Source: Haematococcus lacustris
Taxonomy: Eukaryota > Chlorophyta > Chlorophyceae > Chlamydomonadales > Haematococcaceae
Direction: 5' to 3'
Length of the DNA: 64,000 nucleotides
NCBI GenBank assembly: GCA_030144725.1
Contig: JASKMD010000021.1
Location: 3,350,277-3,414,276 of the forward strand
This document shows positions 36,201-47,185 of the stretch, piece by piece; positions within the stretch are counted from its first letter, which is position 1; each line of letters opens with the position of its first letter. The position numbers and the translations under genes are program-made. The notes under the pieces are model-generated. The model saw only the letters and a list, made by a program, of their open reading frames with translations. It was not told the DNA's origin and made no database searches.

Positions 36201-39200
36201 CAACCCTTGTACAAGTCATACACAGTGTGTATGTGTGTATACAGATTCACCCTACACTACAGATCCTCCCTCGGGTCTACTTTCTCAACACCAGGGCAGC
36301 TGTACTCTCACCTGAACGCCTGGCTGGCACCTAGGTTCGTGACCTTGGTGAGGAGCACCACGCTGGCCTCCAGGGGGTTGCTGACACGCAGGGGGACCGT
36401 CAGACGCTTGCCTAGTTCGCCACGCAGCGGCGGCAGCAGGAGGGGCGGCGCGGGGCTGGCCTCCAGGACCAGCTCGTACCAGAACTCGCCCAGCTGCAGC
36501 CGACATGACAGGCACCCTAAGTGTCCCTTCCTCTCAATCTCCCCTCTTCCTCCCTCTTTTCCCTCACCCTCTCCTCACACACACATCACTCATCCTCACA
36601 CGTCGTAGCTGTGTGTTCTGCCTCTCACACTTGGTGCTGGAGAGGCCCTGACCTCATTGCCATGTCCAGGCCATTGCCAACAGATTCCATCATCATCCCG
36701 CTTAACATAAACATAAACACCACTGCTGCCGCAACGAAACAATGAGATGAGTGACTAAAAGGGGCTGTAACATGCTCAGTGGCCAAGGAGGAAGTGGTGG
36801 GCGGCCAGCTGAAGCAAGGACCAAAGTGCCTGCAGCTGGCCGCATGGCTGGCGCTACGATTTGATCACCCTCACACTGTTGGTCACACAGGTGCTGGCAG
36901 CGTCAGGCAACATGGTCACCCTCGAACCTGCTCACGGGCCCCTCCTCCCCCTACTCACCTCCTCATTCACAAACATGAGGGAGCCATTGATAATGCCAGG
37001 CAGCAGCGGGGAGTAGAAGACCTGAACCAGGGTTGGACCCGGCTGCGCGGTCCTGGGTGGCAGAGTAACTGCCTGGGGCCCCAGTAGCAGGCTGGGGTGG
37101 CTGTAGTGCATGGCCAGCACTAGGGGCTCGTCCAGCGGGTTGACCACCGGGATGTTCACGGCCAAGGCTGTGCGCACCTGCAGGGACAGGGCCAGGGCCA
37201 AGGCCGGGGTCAGGGTCGAGGTCAGGTTCAGGTTCAGGTTCAGGGCCAGGTTCAGGTTCATGGCCAGGTTCAGGTTCAGGTTCAGGGCCGGGGTAAGGGT
37301 CGGTGTCAGGGTCAGGGTCAGGGCCAGGGCCTATGTGGTGGAGGGTTGGATGACTTCCTCGCTGGGGTTCGTCAGCTGTGCCTGACCTGCGCCTGCAAGT
37401 GGATGACAGCGACCTCTGGCGGCTCGCTGGCACGGACTTCCACACTGTACCACACGTACTGCCCCTCCGCGGTGCGAAAGCTCAAGCTGCCCACGTACAC
37501 GCCGCTGCGGGAGGGCGCGACGGTGAGCTGCGGGCGGGCGGGCAAGCGGGCGGCCAGGCGTTAGAGCGCACGGCGGGAGGCGTTAGTGCGCACGGCGGGC
37601 AGGCGTTAGTGCACACGGCGGGGACAACGGCAGACCGCGCAGTCGCGGGCCTGCTGAGACTTCGCACCAGGCTGATGGGGGTTGCGAAGCGGCGGGCTGA
37701 AAGGAAGGTGTCCCTGTTCTTTTCCTGCCCCTGTAAACTCTCGTCTCCAAGTGGAAGTGCGAGGTGAAAATGTGTAGCAGGCAGTGGACGGTTGTCTGAC
37801 CTTGTAAGTTGCGGCCTGGGTGCTGGGCAGCTTGACCAGCTCGCTGCCAGAGATGCAGTCCAGGTCGCTGAGCACGGTGTACTCGGTAGGGCCTCCTGCA
37901 ATGTTGGGAACCTGCAGGGCACAGGGGACTTCTGGTTGTAGCCTTGCATGCCTACCTGCTCGCTAATCAAGAACCCTACTACTACACAAAACACTTCTAC
38001 AACATTTACTCCTCCTCCTCCTCCTCCTCCACCTCCTCCTCCTCCGACTACAACTAGACACTGGGCTGCCTTGCTGGGCGTGGGATGGCACTGTATGGCT
38101 GTGTACTGACATTCGTAGTTTTGACATGGTTGTGGTTATGCCCATGCCTCTTGTCATGCCACTGGCCTCATGACCACCCTGGATTGTCTGGCATCACCAC
38201 CTTGCCCAATGCCTAGATGCGTTCATGCCTTAATGCATAACTGCCTCGCAGACTTTACAGAGTTTGCGCACTCAACAGGCACAAGTGGATAGGCTGCTGC
38301 AGGGTATAGGGTGGGGTGGACTGCACCCTCCACGCCTTACCACGGTTGTCTCGATGGCAGGTTGGTCCAAACCCCTGACCCTATCATCGCCCCTTGACCC
38401 TGTCATGTCCACCCACTTCCCCTGGCGCCGGCCTTGCGGCCGCCACCCCCGCCACCCTCCCCTCACCACAATCGTCTTGGTGGCAGGTTTGCGAGCCTGG
38501 CACTCCACTATCACGTGCGACTCAGCCACTGGGTCCAGCGCCTTGCCCTGCAGCCGGTACTGGTTCTTCTCCCCAGTGCTAGGGATACTCAGCTCCAGCA
38601 AGCCTTCGTGGGCCCCTGCAGGCCAGACCCCGCCAGGTCAGCGCCACTGCAGGTCAGGCTCAGGTCAGGGCAGTCTAGCTCGGGGCATGCCAGGTCAAGC
38701 CAAGTCAAGGCAGTGCATGGCAGTGCATGGCAGTGGACGGCAGTGGACGGCAGTGCGTGGCAGGTCAAGGCAGGTCAAGGCAGGTCAAGGCAGGTCAAGG
38801 CAGGTCAAGGCAGGCCAAGGCAGGTCAAGGCAGGTCAAGGCAGGTCAAGGCAGGTCAAGGCAGGTCAAGGCAGGTCAAGGCAGGTCAAGGCAGGTCAAGG
38901 CAGGTTAAGGCAGGTCAAGGCAGGTCAAGGCAGGTCAAGGCAGGTCAAGGCAGGTCAAGGTAGGTCAAGGCAGTGTCCTGCAGTGCATGCCAAGAGGTGT
39001 CAGGTCATGGTAGGTCCTGGCAGTCAGGCCGGTCGACTGCCTTGAGCAGTCAGGACAAGTCTTGCACTTTACAGGGGCCACACACTGTGGGTTCAATGGA
39101 CACAGAGGCCACACAGGGTGGTCACAGGCCTGTCCTAGTGGTGGTAGGCAGTGGTCTCACCCACGGTCAGCGGCCTGAACTGCAGCGGGTATGCCACAGT

Positions 39201-42200
39201 GGCTCCGGGTGGTACGCTGACCTCCCGCTGCCCTGCAAAGGCCTTGGTGCTGGAGGACAGGGTGGCTGACACGGCCATGAACTGGTCGCTGGTGTTGACC
39301 AGGGGCACCTCCTGCAGGCAACACCATGACGGGCAGACAATGTGGATGGGGCAGGGGCAGGGGCAGGGGCAGGGGCAGGGGCAGGGGCAGGGGCAGGGGC
39401 AGGGGCAGGGGCAGGGGCAGGGGCAGGGGCAGGGTTGCTTCTTCGCTTCCCCTCACTCCTCATCCCGTGCTGCATGGCATATGATGCTGTGCTGAGCCAA
39501 GAACTAGAAAGAAAAGATAAGAACAAGACAAGGATGGGTACTTTGAGGTGCAGGAGCAGAGCACACGCAGGTGCTTTATGGTCTGGCAGCTCACCTGCAT
39601 GATGCTCTGCCGCACCGCACATTCGAACTGCAGCTCGAACTGCTGCACCATGGTCTGAGCTGTCAGCTCCAGGTCCACCACTCTACGGCAAGGCAGCCAG
39701 GCAGCCGGACGAGCACACAGCCAGGCAGTCAGGCGAGCAGACAGTCAGGCAGTCAGGCGAGCAGACTATGCATTATGTCGGTCCCAGCCTTCGTAACCAC
39801 GACAGGGGTTCAAACCCTGATCGGAACAAACCATATGTAGGCAGCAGGTCTGAACGGGCTGAAGTCAGGCAGGAGCAAGAGCGTGGTGAGGCAGGGTGAG
39901 GGGCCAGGAGGCAGCAGCACTGCACAGCAGTGCTGCAGTCCATGGGCAATGGGAGTGGTTGCGGCTGGGGCAGGGAGTTGTGGGACGAAGTTGTGGCAGG
40001 GAGGTGTGGCACGGCAGAGTGTGACCACACCTGACATCATAGTGTGCAGTGCTGGTGAGCAGGACCCTGGCTGGGTAGATGCCCGTGCCCAGCGGCTTGA
40101 GGGCCAGACGCAGCCTGCGGGGAAGGGCAGCAGGGCAGCATAGCAGCTTGGGCAGCTGGGCTGTAGGGGTCAGCAGGGCGGCGAGGGGCGAGGGGTGGCG
40201 GAGCAGCAAGAGCAGCAACGAGTATGTGTGCCTGAATGCCTGAGTCATGCGGGAGTGCCTGAAACGCCCGCGCCACTTACATGCCCGGCCCCAGCGGCTC
40301 GCCTAGCTTGCCCGGCTGCGGACCACCCTTCTCCACCGCCAGGGGCATGATGGCTGAGGGGCTGAGCACCAGGCGGTCGCTGCAGCTGACCAGGCTGTTG
40401 GTCTGACTCACGCTGTACTCAGCCTCGCCTGCAACCACACACACACACACTCACACACACATGAGAAGGAGGGGGCTGAGAGTTGTGAAGGGGAAGGGCA
40501 CAAGGAAGGTGACCCCTCCCCCTCCCCCTCCCCCTCCCCCTCCCCCTCCCCCTCCCCCTCCCCCTCCCCCTCCCCCTCCCCCTCCCCCTCCCCCTCCCCC
40601 TCGCCCTCCCCCTCTCCCTCCCCCTCTCCCTCCCCTTCCCCTTCCCCTTCCCCTTCTCCTTCCCCTTCCCCTCCCCCTCCCCCTCCCCCTCCCCCTCCCC
40701 CTCCCCCTCCCCCTCCCCCTCCCCCTCCCCCTCCCCCTCCCCCTCCCCCTCCCCCTCCCCCTCCCCCTCCCCCTCCCCCTCCCCCTCCCCCTCCCCCTCC
40801 CCCTCCCCCTCCCCCCTCCCCCTCCCCCTCCCCCTCCCCCTCCCCCTCGCCCTCCCCCTCGCCCTCCCCCTCGCCCTCCCCCTCGCCCTCCCCTTCCCCT
40901 TCCCCTTCCCCTTCCCCTTCCCCTTCCCCTTCCCCTTCCCCTTCCCCTTCCCCTTCCCCTTCCCCTTCTCCTTCCCCTTCCCCTTCCCCTTCCCCTTCCC
41001 CTTCCCCTTCCCCTTCCCCTTCCCCTTCCCCTTCCCCTTCCCCTTCCCCTTCCCCTTCCCCTTCCCCTTCCCCTTCCCCTTCCCCTTCCCCTTCCCCTTC
41101 CCCTTCCCCTTCCCCTTCCCCTTCCCCTTCCCTTCCCCTTCCCCTTCCCCTTCCCCTTCCCCTTCCCCTTCCCCTTCCCCTTCCCCTTCCCCTTCCCCTT
41201 CCCCTTCCCCTTCCCCTTCCCCTTCCCCTTCCCCTTCCCCTTCCCCTTCCCCTTCCCCTTCCCCTTCCTCTTCCCCTTCCCCTTCCCCTTCCCCTTCCCC
41301 TTCCCCTTCCCCTTCCCCTTCCCCTTCCCCTTCCCCTTCCCCTTCCCCTTCCCCTTCCCCTTCCCCTTCCCCTTCCCCTTCCCCTTCCCCTTCCCCTTCC
41401 CCTTCCCCTCCCCCATCTTTACCCTTATCTCCTCCCCCTCCCTTACCCAGAGTCTTAAAGGGATCGCGCTTCAGCAGCTCCACCTGGTCGCGGTCCTTGG
41501 CCCCAGGGTGGCGCTCTAAGAAGGTGCGCTTGGCAGCTTCTAGGGGTGGGTTCAGCCAGGGTATGAACAGGTCAAACGTGTGGTGGGCGCTCTCTAGGGG
41601 GACCACGCCCTTGGCCTGCAGAGGGGAAAAGATGAGACCGGTCAGCCAAGCCCATTACAGCCACAACTACCAGCCACACCTAAGTATGTCGAGAGGCTTA
41701 ACACACCTTGCCTTGCTTTGCCATCTGTTGAAAGACCCCGGGTTCGAACCCTCCTGATCCCTTTCACTGTGCGCTCATGTTTACACCTCCATGCAATACT
41801 ATCCCAGGGAAGTCAGCAGACCTGGCAAACTGCCTGCTCACACCAAGGCAGCTTCCACCCAGCTTCCACTCACAGTCCAGCAGTAGTAAGCTGAGCAGCC
41901 AGGCAAACGTGAGCAATCCTGGCGAGCACCCTCCACGCACCTCCAGGCAGGGGGCTGGGAGCCCAGCCTCGCCCACCAGCTCATAGGCAAAGCTGCCCGC
42001 GTCCTTGTCCCGCAGCAGCAGGGTGCAGTAGTGGGTTCCAATCCAAAAGGGCAGAAAGCTCACCCTCACCTTCTCTGACCTGTGCCAGCATCATGCCAAC
42101 AGCATGCTACCGTAAAGTTCAGGCCACACTTGCCACCATGCAAGCACAATGCTAGCACACTGCAAGCACCATGCAAGCACCATGCGGGCACTTGTCACAG

Positions 42201-45200
42201 CTCCCCAGTTGTCACAGCTCGCCACTATATGCACCACACAGCGCACATGCACCACACAACCGATTGTTCAGGTACCTCTCAACTCCATGATATGTGTGGG
42301 TACTACACCAGTATCAGCAATGTCAGGTGGACAAGGGCGATGGTGGGTTCAGCAGGCCCGTGCGTAAAACAGCACCCCGGCTCACCCGTTCTGCTTCAGC
42401 CTCAGTCGCGAGCGGTCCAGTGCAAAGGCTGCTGGGAACATCTTGGCCTTCAGGGCAGCAGCCTGGGAGGACAGCTCTGCATGACCAGCAGCCAGCAGCT
42501 GTAGGTGTGGTGTTCACACAGGCATCACAACGCTGCTGCTGAGCAGCCAGCAAGCAGCCATGACCCAACATTGCCCACAAGGCAGCTCAATCCCTCACAC
42601 GGCCACCCTCACCTGCACAACTAACTCTCTTACCATGTAGCCTGATTAGCCAAGCAGCCTACCCACCAGCATGCACCCCCGCTTGCACACTGGTGACATG
42701 CCAAGCAGCACCCCCAACCACCTTCCTTGCAGCTACCTTGACTTGGAGTAAGCAGCGTGTGATCCACTGGCTGTGCTGCTGATCTCAGCCGCCCTTACCT
42801 GCTGCTGGTGGCGCGGCCTTGCGCTTGGACCCCTTCTTGTTGCTTTCCTCTGGCTCCTTGACAGGCAGTGGCTCAGCAGGCTCGTGCAGCAGCTGGATGG
42901 AGAACTCACAGTCTGTGGGGCACGGGCAGGCAGGCTGTTCACAGCCTGCATTCTGTATGTGGCAAGACATGGGTAAGACATGGGGTCAGGCAGGCAGACT
43001 GTGGGAGGCGGCAGACATGATTGTGGGTGGCAGAGCATGCAGGCGGGGCCTCGGTCCTGGGCCTGGACAGGCAGTCAAGACAGGCAGGCAAGGCAGGCAG
43101 TCTGTGGGGCACGGGCAGGCAGGCAGGACATGGGCTAGGCATGGGTAGGGCAGGCAGGCTGTGGGAAGCGGCAGACAGGGTCATGGTGGCAGGGCAGGCA
43201 GCTGGGGGCTGGGTCAGCTGGGAGGGTGTATAGGCCAGGCAGGCAAGGGTGGGGAGTTGCGTTCTGTTCTGTACTGCTTGGTCATGTACTGCTGGGTTAT
43301 ATAGTGCTGGGTTATGTACTGCTCTGATACGGGTGTTGTGTTGCAACCAGCAGCCCCTACTGCTGCCACTGCTGCTGCTGCTGCTACAGGAGTGGTGTGG
43401 GTGCTGACCTTGCATGAAGGGGTTGGTCACCACCACCTCAAACTGCTGCATCTCATAGACCGGGCCCTCTGCCCGCACCCGTTTCTGCACAGCACACAGC
43501 AGCATGGCACGCAGCAGGCTGAACCTGAACCACAGCAAGCAGGATACAGCCAACCACGCAGCAGGCTGAACCTGAACCACAGCCAGCAGGGCACAACCAG
43601 CTAGCCTTCCTCACAGTCAGCCTCGATGATACAAAGGTGAATGATAGGGTCGAACCCGTGCCTACAGGCCTGGCGTTTGCTACTGGTGTTGGTGTTGGTG
43701 ATGACGGTGATGATGATGTTGATGATGATGATGATGATGATGGTGTTGTGATGGTGTGGCGTCAGGCAACTTTGGGCGAGAGTGAAGCAGAAGCAGAAGC
43801 AGAAATAGCAGCGGCAGGGGCAGCGGCAGCAGCGACAGCGACAGCGGCAGGGGCAGCGGCAGCAGCGACAGCGGCAGGGGCAGCGGCAGCAGCGACAGCG
43901 GCAGGGGCAGCGGCAGCAGCGACAGCGGCAGGGGCAGCGGCAGCAGCAGCAGCGGCAGCAGTGACAGCGACAGCGGCAGGGGCAGCGGCAGGGGCAGCAG
44001 CAGCACCTACCAGGGGGGCCCGGGTGTTGACCAGGGAGCGCAGCAGGAACACCAGCGTAGCTGCATGGGCGCCCCCGCCATCCCGCTTACTCATCAGCAC
44101 CAACCTGCATGCAAGACCGCATGGGCGCATGGGCGTATGGACCCAGGCATGTCTGTCTGCTGCTTCAAGGCCATGTGTGGTGCTGTGAGGCTTCCTTTGC
44201 CGAGGCACACTGGTGTCTACTGCGAGGTGCTGTGATGCTTCCATGGCCCGCACCACCCTGAAGTGCAGCCCCACCACCAGCATAGAACAGGAGGCCTCCG
44301 AGGCACACTGGTGTCTACTGCAAGGTGCCTACTGCAACACTGCTACACAGGGCACCTCACCATCTTTGGCCCCCCTGGCCATCCCGCAGTTTGTACAAGG
44401 TATGTGTGCCCCCTGCCCAGCCTCTGCCCCACCTGGCCTCCTGTTGTATGCTGGTGGTGGGGCTGCACTTCAGGGTAGTGCGGGCCATGCCCTGCAACAC
44501 AAGTGGCAGCAGCAGCAGCAGGTAGGCGTGTGTTGGCAGTAAGGAATGATAGCAGGAGGGGGCAGGGAGGTGTGAAGGCTAAGGCACAAGCCTGGGCATC
44601 TTGACCGTAACCCCACCCATTCCTCAGCCGCCCCCCTACCCGCACCCCTCCCTCCACACCTTGCCCCCCTCCCGATGGCCCCCTCCCCCGCTTCTCCCCT
44701 CTTTACCCCCCCGCTTCCCCCCCCCCTTCTCCCCCTCCCCCTCCCCCTCCCCCTCCCCCTCCCCCTCCCCCTCCCCCTCCCCCTCCCCCTCCCCCTCCCC
44801 CTCCCCCTCCCCCTCCCCCTCCCCCTCCCCCTCCCCCTCCCAGGAGCCCACCTTGGCGTCTATCCTAACGATGGTGGCCTCCATGCTGAAGTCCGAGCTG
44901 CCCTCCAGCCGAGCTGTGTATGCAATGGCCTTGCGCGCAGGGTTGCTCAGCTCCAGGTCCTTGGCCTGGGTCTCCCCCAGGCGGCAGGAGAACTGGATGG
45001 TGGTGCGCGGCATGAACTGGGGCAGCGTCTGCACACACCAACGCCACAGGGCACGCAGCAGTCCAACAGTGGGTGAACAGCAGAGGGCAGGCAGCAGTGG
45101 GGAAGTGTTTGACAGGTCCTCACAGGCTGTCTCCTGTCATCACAGGCTTCCTTGCTCTCAACTCCTTACACCCAGCACCCAGGTCATCGTTACACCCAGG

Positions 45201-45961
45201 TTATGACCTGGCAGCTTGGGGTGGGCCCTGTCCGTCGTACCTGATACAGGTACAGCAGCAGCACCATCATCTCCTTGGGGTCGGGCTGGCTGATGTCCGT
45301 GGCTACCAGGTCGAAAGGCAGGCCCATGTCCTTCATCAGCCGTATCACTAGCTCTGCGTTGTCGTGGCAGCTGTCGGCCGATACTGGGGCAGCTGCAGCG
45401 CAGAGGCCAGATGAGGGCCAGCCAGGCAGCCAGCCAAGCGACAAGTCAGCCTGTGGATGGATCGGTCGTTTGATAGGTTGATCGGTCAGTCAGTCGGTCG
45501 GTCGGTCGGTCGGTGGGTGGTCGGTCGGTGAGTCGCTCGGTCGCTTGGTCGGTTGGATGGTCGGTCATTCGGCTTACCCTGACCCGACTCGCCCAACACC
45601 TCAACCTTCCCACCCACGTTCAAACCCTGGCTCCCCCTTCGCCTCCCATACCTGTTGCCAGCGACGACTTCTTGGTGCCGTACGCAGGCCAGTACCCCGC
45701 CAGCAGGCTGAACAGCACCAGGCCGTCCCGCAGGTCCTCCCCAAAGTTCGTCACCCGCTTAGCGGCCGCCCCAAACTCGCGCGCATAGTGCGCCGACGCC
45801 CAAGCCAGCAGGCAGGCCTCTGCCACACTGTACAGGTTGCTGCCGAGCAGGCTGGAGTCAGCAGGGCACAGCAGGCTGGGGCTGGCGCTGGGTGACACGG
45901 GAGCCGCCCCAGGGCTTGGGCCTGCCCCCCCGGGGCTGGGGCTGGGGCTGGGTCCAGATAG
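33202..45961 (-). CDS. CFAP47: CFAP47, ciliary central-apparatus protein (5' part missing)
   Basis: C-terminal part of cilia and flagella associated protein 47, an ASH/MSP-domain axonemal protein. At least 20 minus-strand exons were recognised, 5' to 3'. 45960-45655 holds the calponin-homology domain ([38 protein letters not shown]). 45395-45243 reads [19 protein letters not shown] and [20 protein letters not shown]. 45030-44850 has the first Ig-like ASH domain ([13 protein letters not shown]). Further exons lie near 44100, 43500, 42900, 42450, 42050, 41600, 40430, 40115, 39680, 39310, 38615, 37915, 37525, 37180, 36495, 35930, 35238 and 34375-33600 ([20 protein letters not shown]). The last, 33390-33202, has [14 protein letters not shown] and ends [14 protein letters not shown]. 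The gene runs into the assembly gap at 45962. All exons expected upstream of the CH domain, well over a thousand residues in animal homologues, are absent from the window. Confidence 0.88.
38760..38985 (+). repeat. 10-bp AGGTCAAGGC minisatellite in a CFAP47 intron
   Basis: About 22 tandem copies of a decamer, preceded by GCAGTGGACG/GCAGTGCATG variants of the same length. Confidence 0.95.
39350..39434 (+). repeat. (GGGGCA)n hexamer array in a CFAP47 intron
   Basis: Fourteen near-perfect hexamers immediately 5' (on the minus strand) of the exon at 39310. Confidence 0.95.
40513..41411 (+). repeat. 900-bp homopyrimidine array, CCCCCT/CCCCTT
   Basis: An unbroken polypyrimidine tract on the plus strand made of CCCCCT and CCCCTT hexamer blocks with occasional CTCGCC and CTTCTC variants. 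It lies between CFAP47 exons at 41.6 and 40.4 kb. The minus strand is all purine. It will be transcribed as an AGGGG-rich intron and is a strong candidate for triplex (H-DNA). Confidence 0.97.
43798..44005 (+). repeat. GCAGCGGCAGGGGCAGCGGC-type array
   Basis: About 30-bp higher-order units of GCAGCGGCAGCAGCGACAGCG and GGCAGGGGCAGC. They follow a GAT/GTT triplet run at 43690-43745 in a CFAP47 intron. Confidence 0.9.
44242..44489. repeat. imperfect inverted repeat, 55-bp arms
   Basis: Arm 44242-44297 (starting CATGGCCCGCACCACCCTGA) is the near reverse complement of 44435-44489 (ending CAGGGTAGTGCGGGCCATG). The loop between them is about 137 bases. A direct duplication of GAGGCACACTGGTGTCTACTG (44202/44299) overlaps the left arm. 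Confidence 0.75.
44729..44840 (+). repeat. (CCCCCT)n array in a CFAP47 intron
   Basis: About 18 perfect hexamers ending at the acceptor-like CCCAGGAGCC; same unit as the array at 40.5 kb. Confidence 0.95.
45488..45565 (+). repeat. degenerate GGTC tetramer run
   Basis: Repeated TCGG/GGTC tetramers (TCAGTCGGTCGGTCGGTCGG-like) in the intron after the CH-domain exon. Confidence 0.8.
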
Positions 45962-46461
45962 NNNNNNNNNNNNNNNNNNNNNNNNNNNNNNNNNNNNNNN
46001 NNNNNNNNNNNNNNNNNNNNNNNNNNNNNNNNNNNNNNNNNNNNNNNNNNNNNNNNNNNNNNNNNNNNNNNNNNNNNNNNNNNNNNNNNNNNNNNNNNNN
46101 NNNNNNNNNNNNNNNNNNNNNNNNNNNNNNNNNNNNNNNNNNNNNNNNNNNNNNNNNNNNNNNNNNNNNNNNNNNNNNNNNNNNNNNNNNNNNNNNNNNN
46201 NNNNNNNNNNNNNNNNNNNNNNNNNNNNNNNNNNNNNNNNNNNNNNNNNNNNNNNNNNNNNNNNNNNNNNNNNNNNNNNNNNNNNNNNNNNNNNNNNNNN
46301 NNNNNNNNNNNNNNNNNNNNNNNNNNNNNNNNNNNNNNNNNNNNNNNNNNNNNNNNNNNNNNNNNNNNNNNNNNNNNNNNNNNNNNNNNNNNNNNNNNNN
46401 NNNNNNNNNNNNNNNNNNNNNNNNNNNNNNNNNNNNNNNNNNNNNNNNNNNNNNNNNNNNN
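45962..46461. other. assembly gap, exactly 500 N
   Basis: A run of 500 N, a nominal scaffold-gap length, so the true distance is unknown. It cuts the CFAP47 gene. Confidence 0.99.
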
Positions 46462-46479
46462 TTCTTCTTCCACTCCTAC

Positions 46480-46808
46480 AATTTAGTCCCTGCGTTTGTC
46501 CCTGCGTTCTACCGACCTTGTCCGATCGGGCTGAAATTTTGATAGATGGTAGTTTGCAGAAAATAAAACATATTTTTCACAAAAAATGTTTTTGAAAAAA
46601 TCAAAGGCGGCTGCGCTGCGGCCCTGGGGCGTAGGTGCAGGGATAAGTGCAGGGATAGGTTGCGGGCCACAGCGCAGCAGCTTTTGGATTTTTCCAAATA
46701 TTTTTCTTGAAAAATATGTTTTATTTTCTGAAAACTGCCATCTATCAAAATTTCAGCCCGATCGGACAAGGTCGGTAGAACGCAGGGACAAACGCAGGGA
46801 CTAAATTG
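46480..46808. mobile_element. foldback (long inverted repeat) MITE, 329 bp
   Basis: Two arms of about 150 bases are near-perfect inverted copies. Each outer end begins CAATTTAGTCCCTGCGTTTG and runs inward through GATCGGGCTGAAATTTTGAT. Only a few bases separate the arms. There is no coding capacity. The whole element could fold into one hairpin, as in foldback MITEs. No clear target duplication was found. Confidence 0.75.
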
Positions 46809-46844
46809 ACTGCCAGGGCCCCGAGCCAGGGTCACCTGCCTTGT

Positions 46845-47042
46845 TGGGTCCCAATTCCCCCGCCCCCCAGCACCCTGCCCTCCAGGGCCTCCCTGCCCTC
46901 CAGGGCCTCCCTGGCCTCCAGGGCCTCCTGCCCTTCCAGGGCACCCAGCCTTGGTCCCCTGTCCTGCAGGGCACCCAGCCTTGGTCCCCTGTCCTGCAGG
47001 GCACCCAGCCTTGGTCCCCTGTCCTGCAGGGAACCCAGCCCC
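46845..47042 (+). repeat. left half of a split minisatellite
   Basis: Units of about 30 bp of the form CCTGCAGGGCACCCAGCCTT then GGTCCCCTGT, plus CTCCAGGGCCTCCCTGCC variants. The array stops at the CACTA element and resumes on its other side at 53725. Confidence 0.85.
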
Positions 47043-47185
47043 CACTCATGATAAACAAGGACCGGTCGCGATTGGACCGACCATAGCTCATTGCAAACTA
47101 GAGTAGAAGGCCGTTCGAACGGTACAAGTCTTACGCTAATCCGTGCATCCGTTGCGACGTAATTTGGCCGCGATTTTCTTCAATT

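Noticed and set aside
38760..38985. AGGTCA direct repeats resembling nuclear-receptor half-sites
   Set aside because: Part of a decamer minisatellite in an alga, which has no nuclear receptors.
40419..41606. Long Gly/Glu/Lys/Arg-repeat and Pro/Leu-repeat frames
   Set aside because: Translation of the polypurine/polypyrimidine hexamer array inside a CFAP47 intron; only the first approx. 55 residues on the minus strand are a genuine CFAP47 exon.
41690..41762. tRNA-like A box (TGTCGAGAGGCTTAA) and B box (GGGTTCGAACCC)
   Set aside because: The T-arm and acceptor stem do not pair properly and no anticodon arm could be drawn; at most a tRNA-derived relic. Similar B-box-like GGTTCAAACCC at 39806 and GGGTCGAACCC at 43645 also fail to fold.
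43637..44188. Ala/Thr-rich and Leu/Pro-rich frames
   Set aside because: Product of the GCAGCGGCAG array in a CFAP47 intron; a real minus-strand exon lies only at about 44105-43990.
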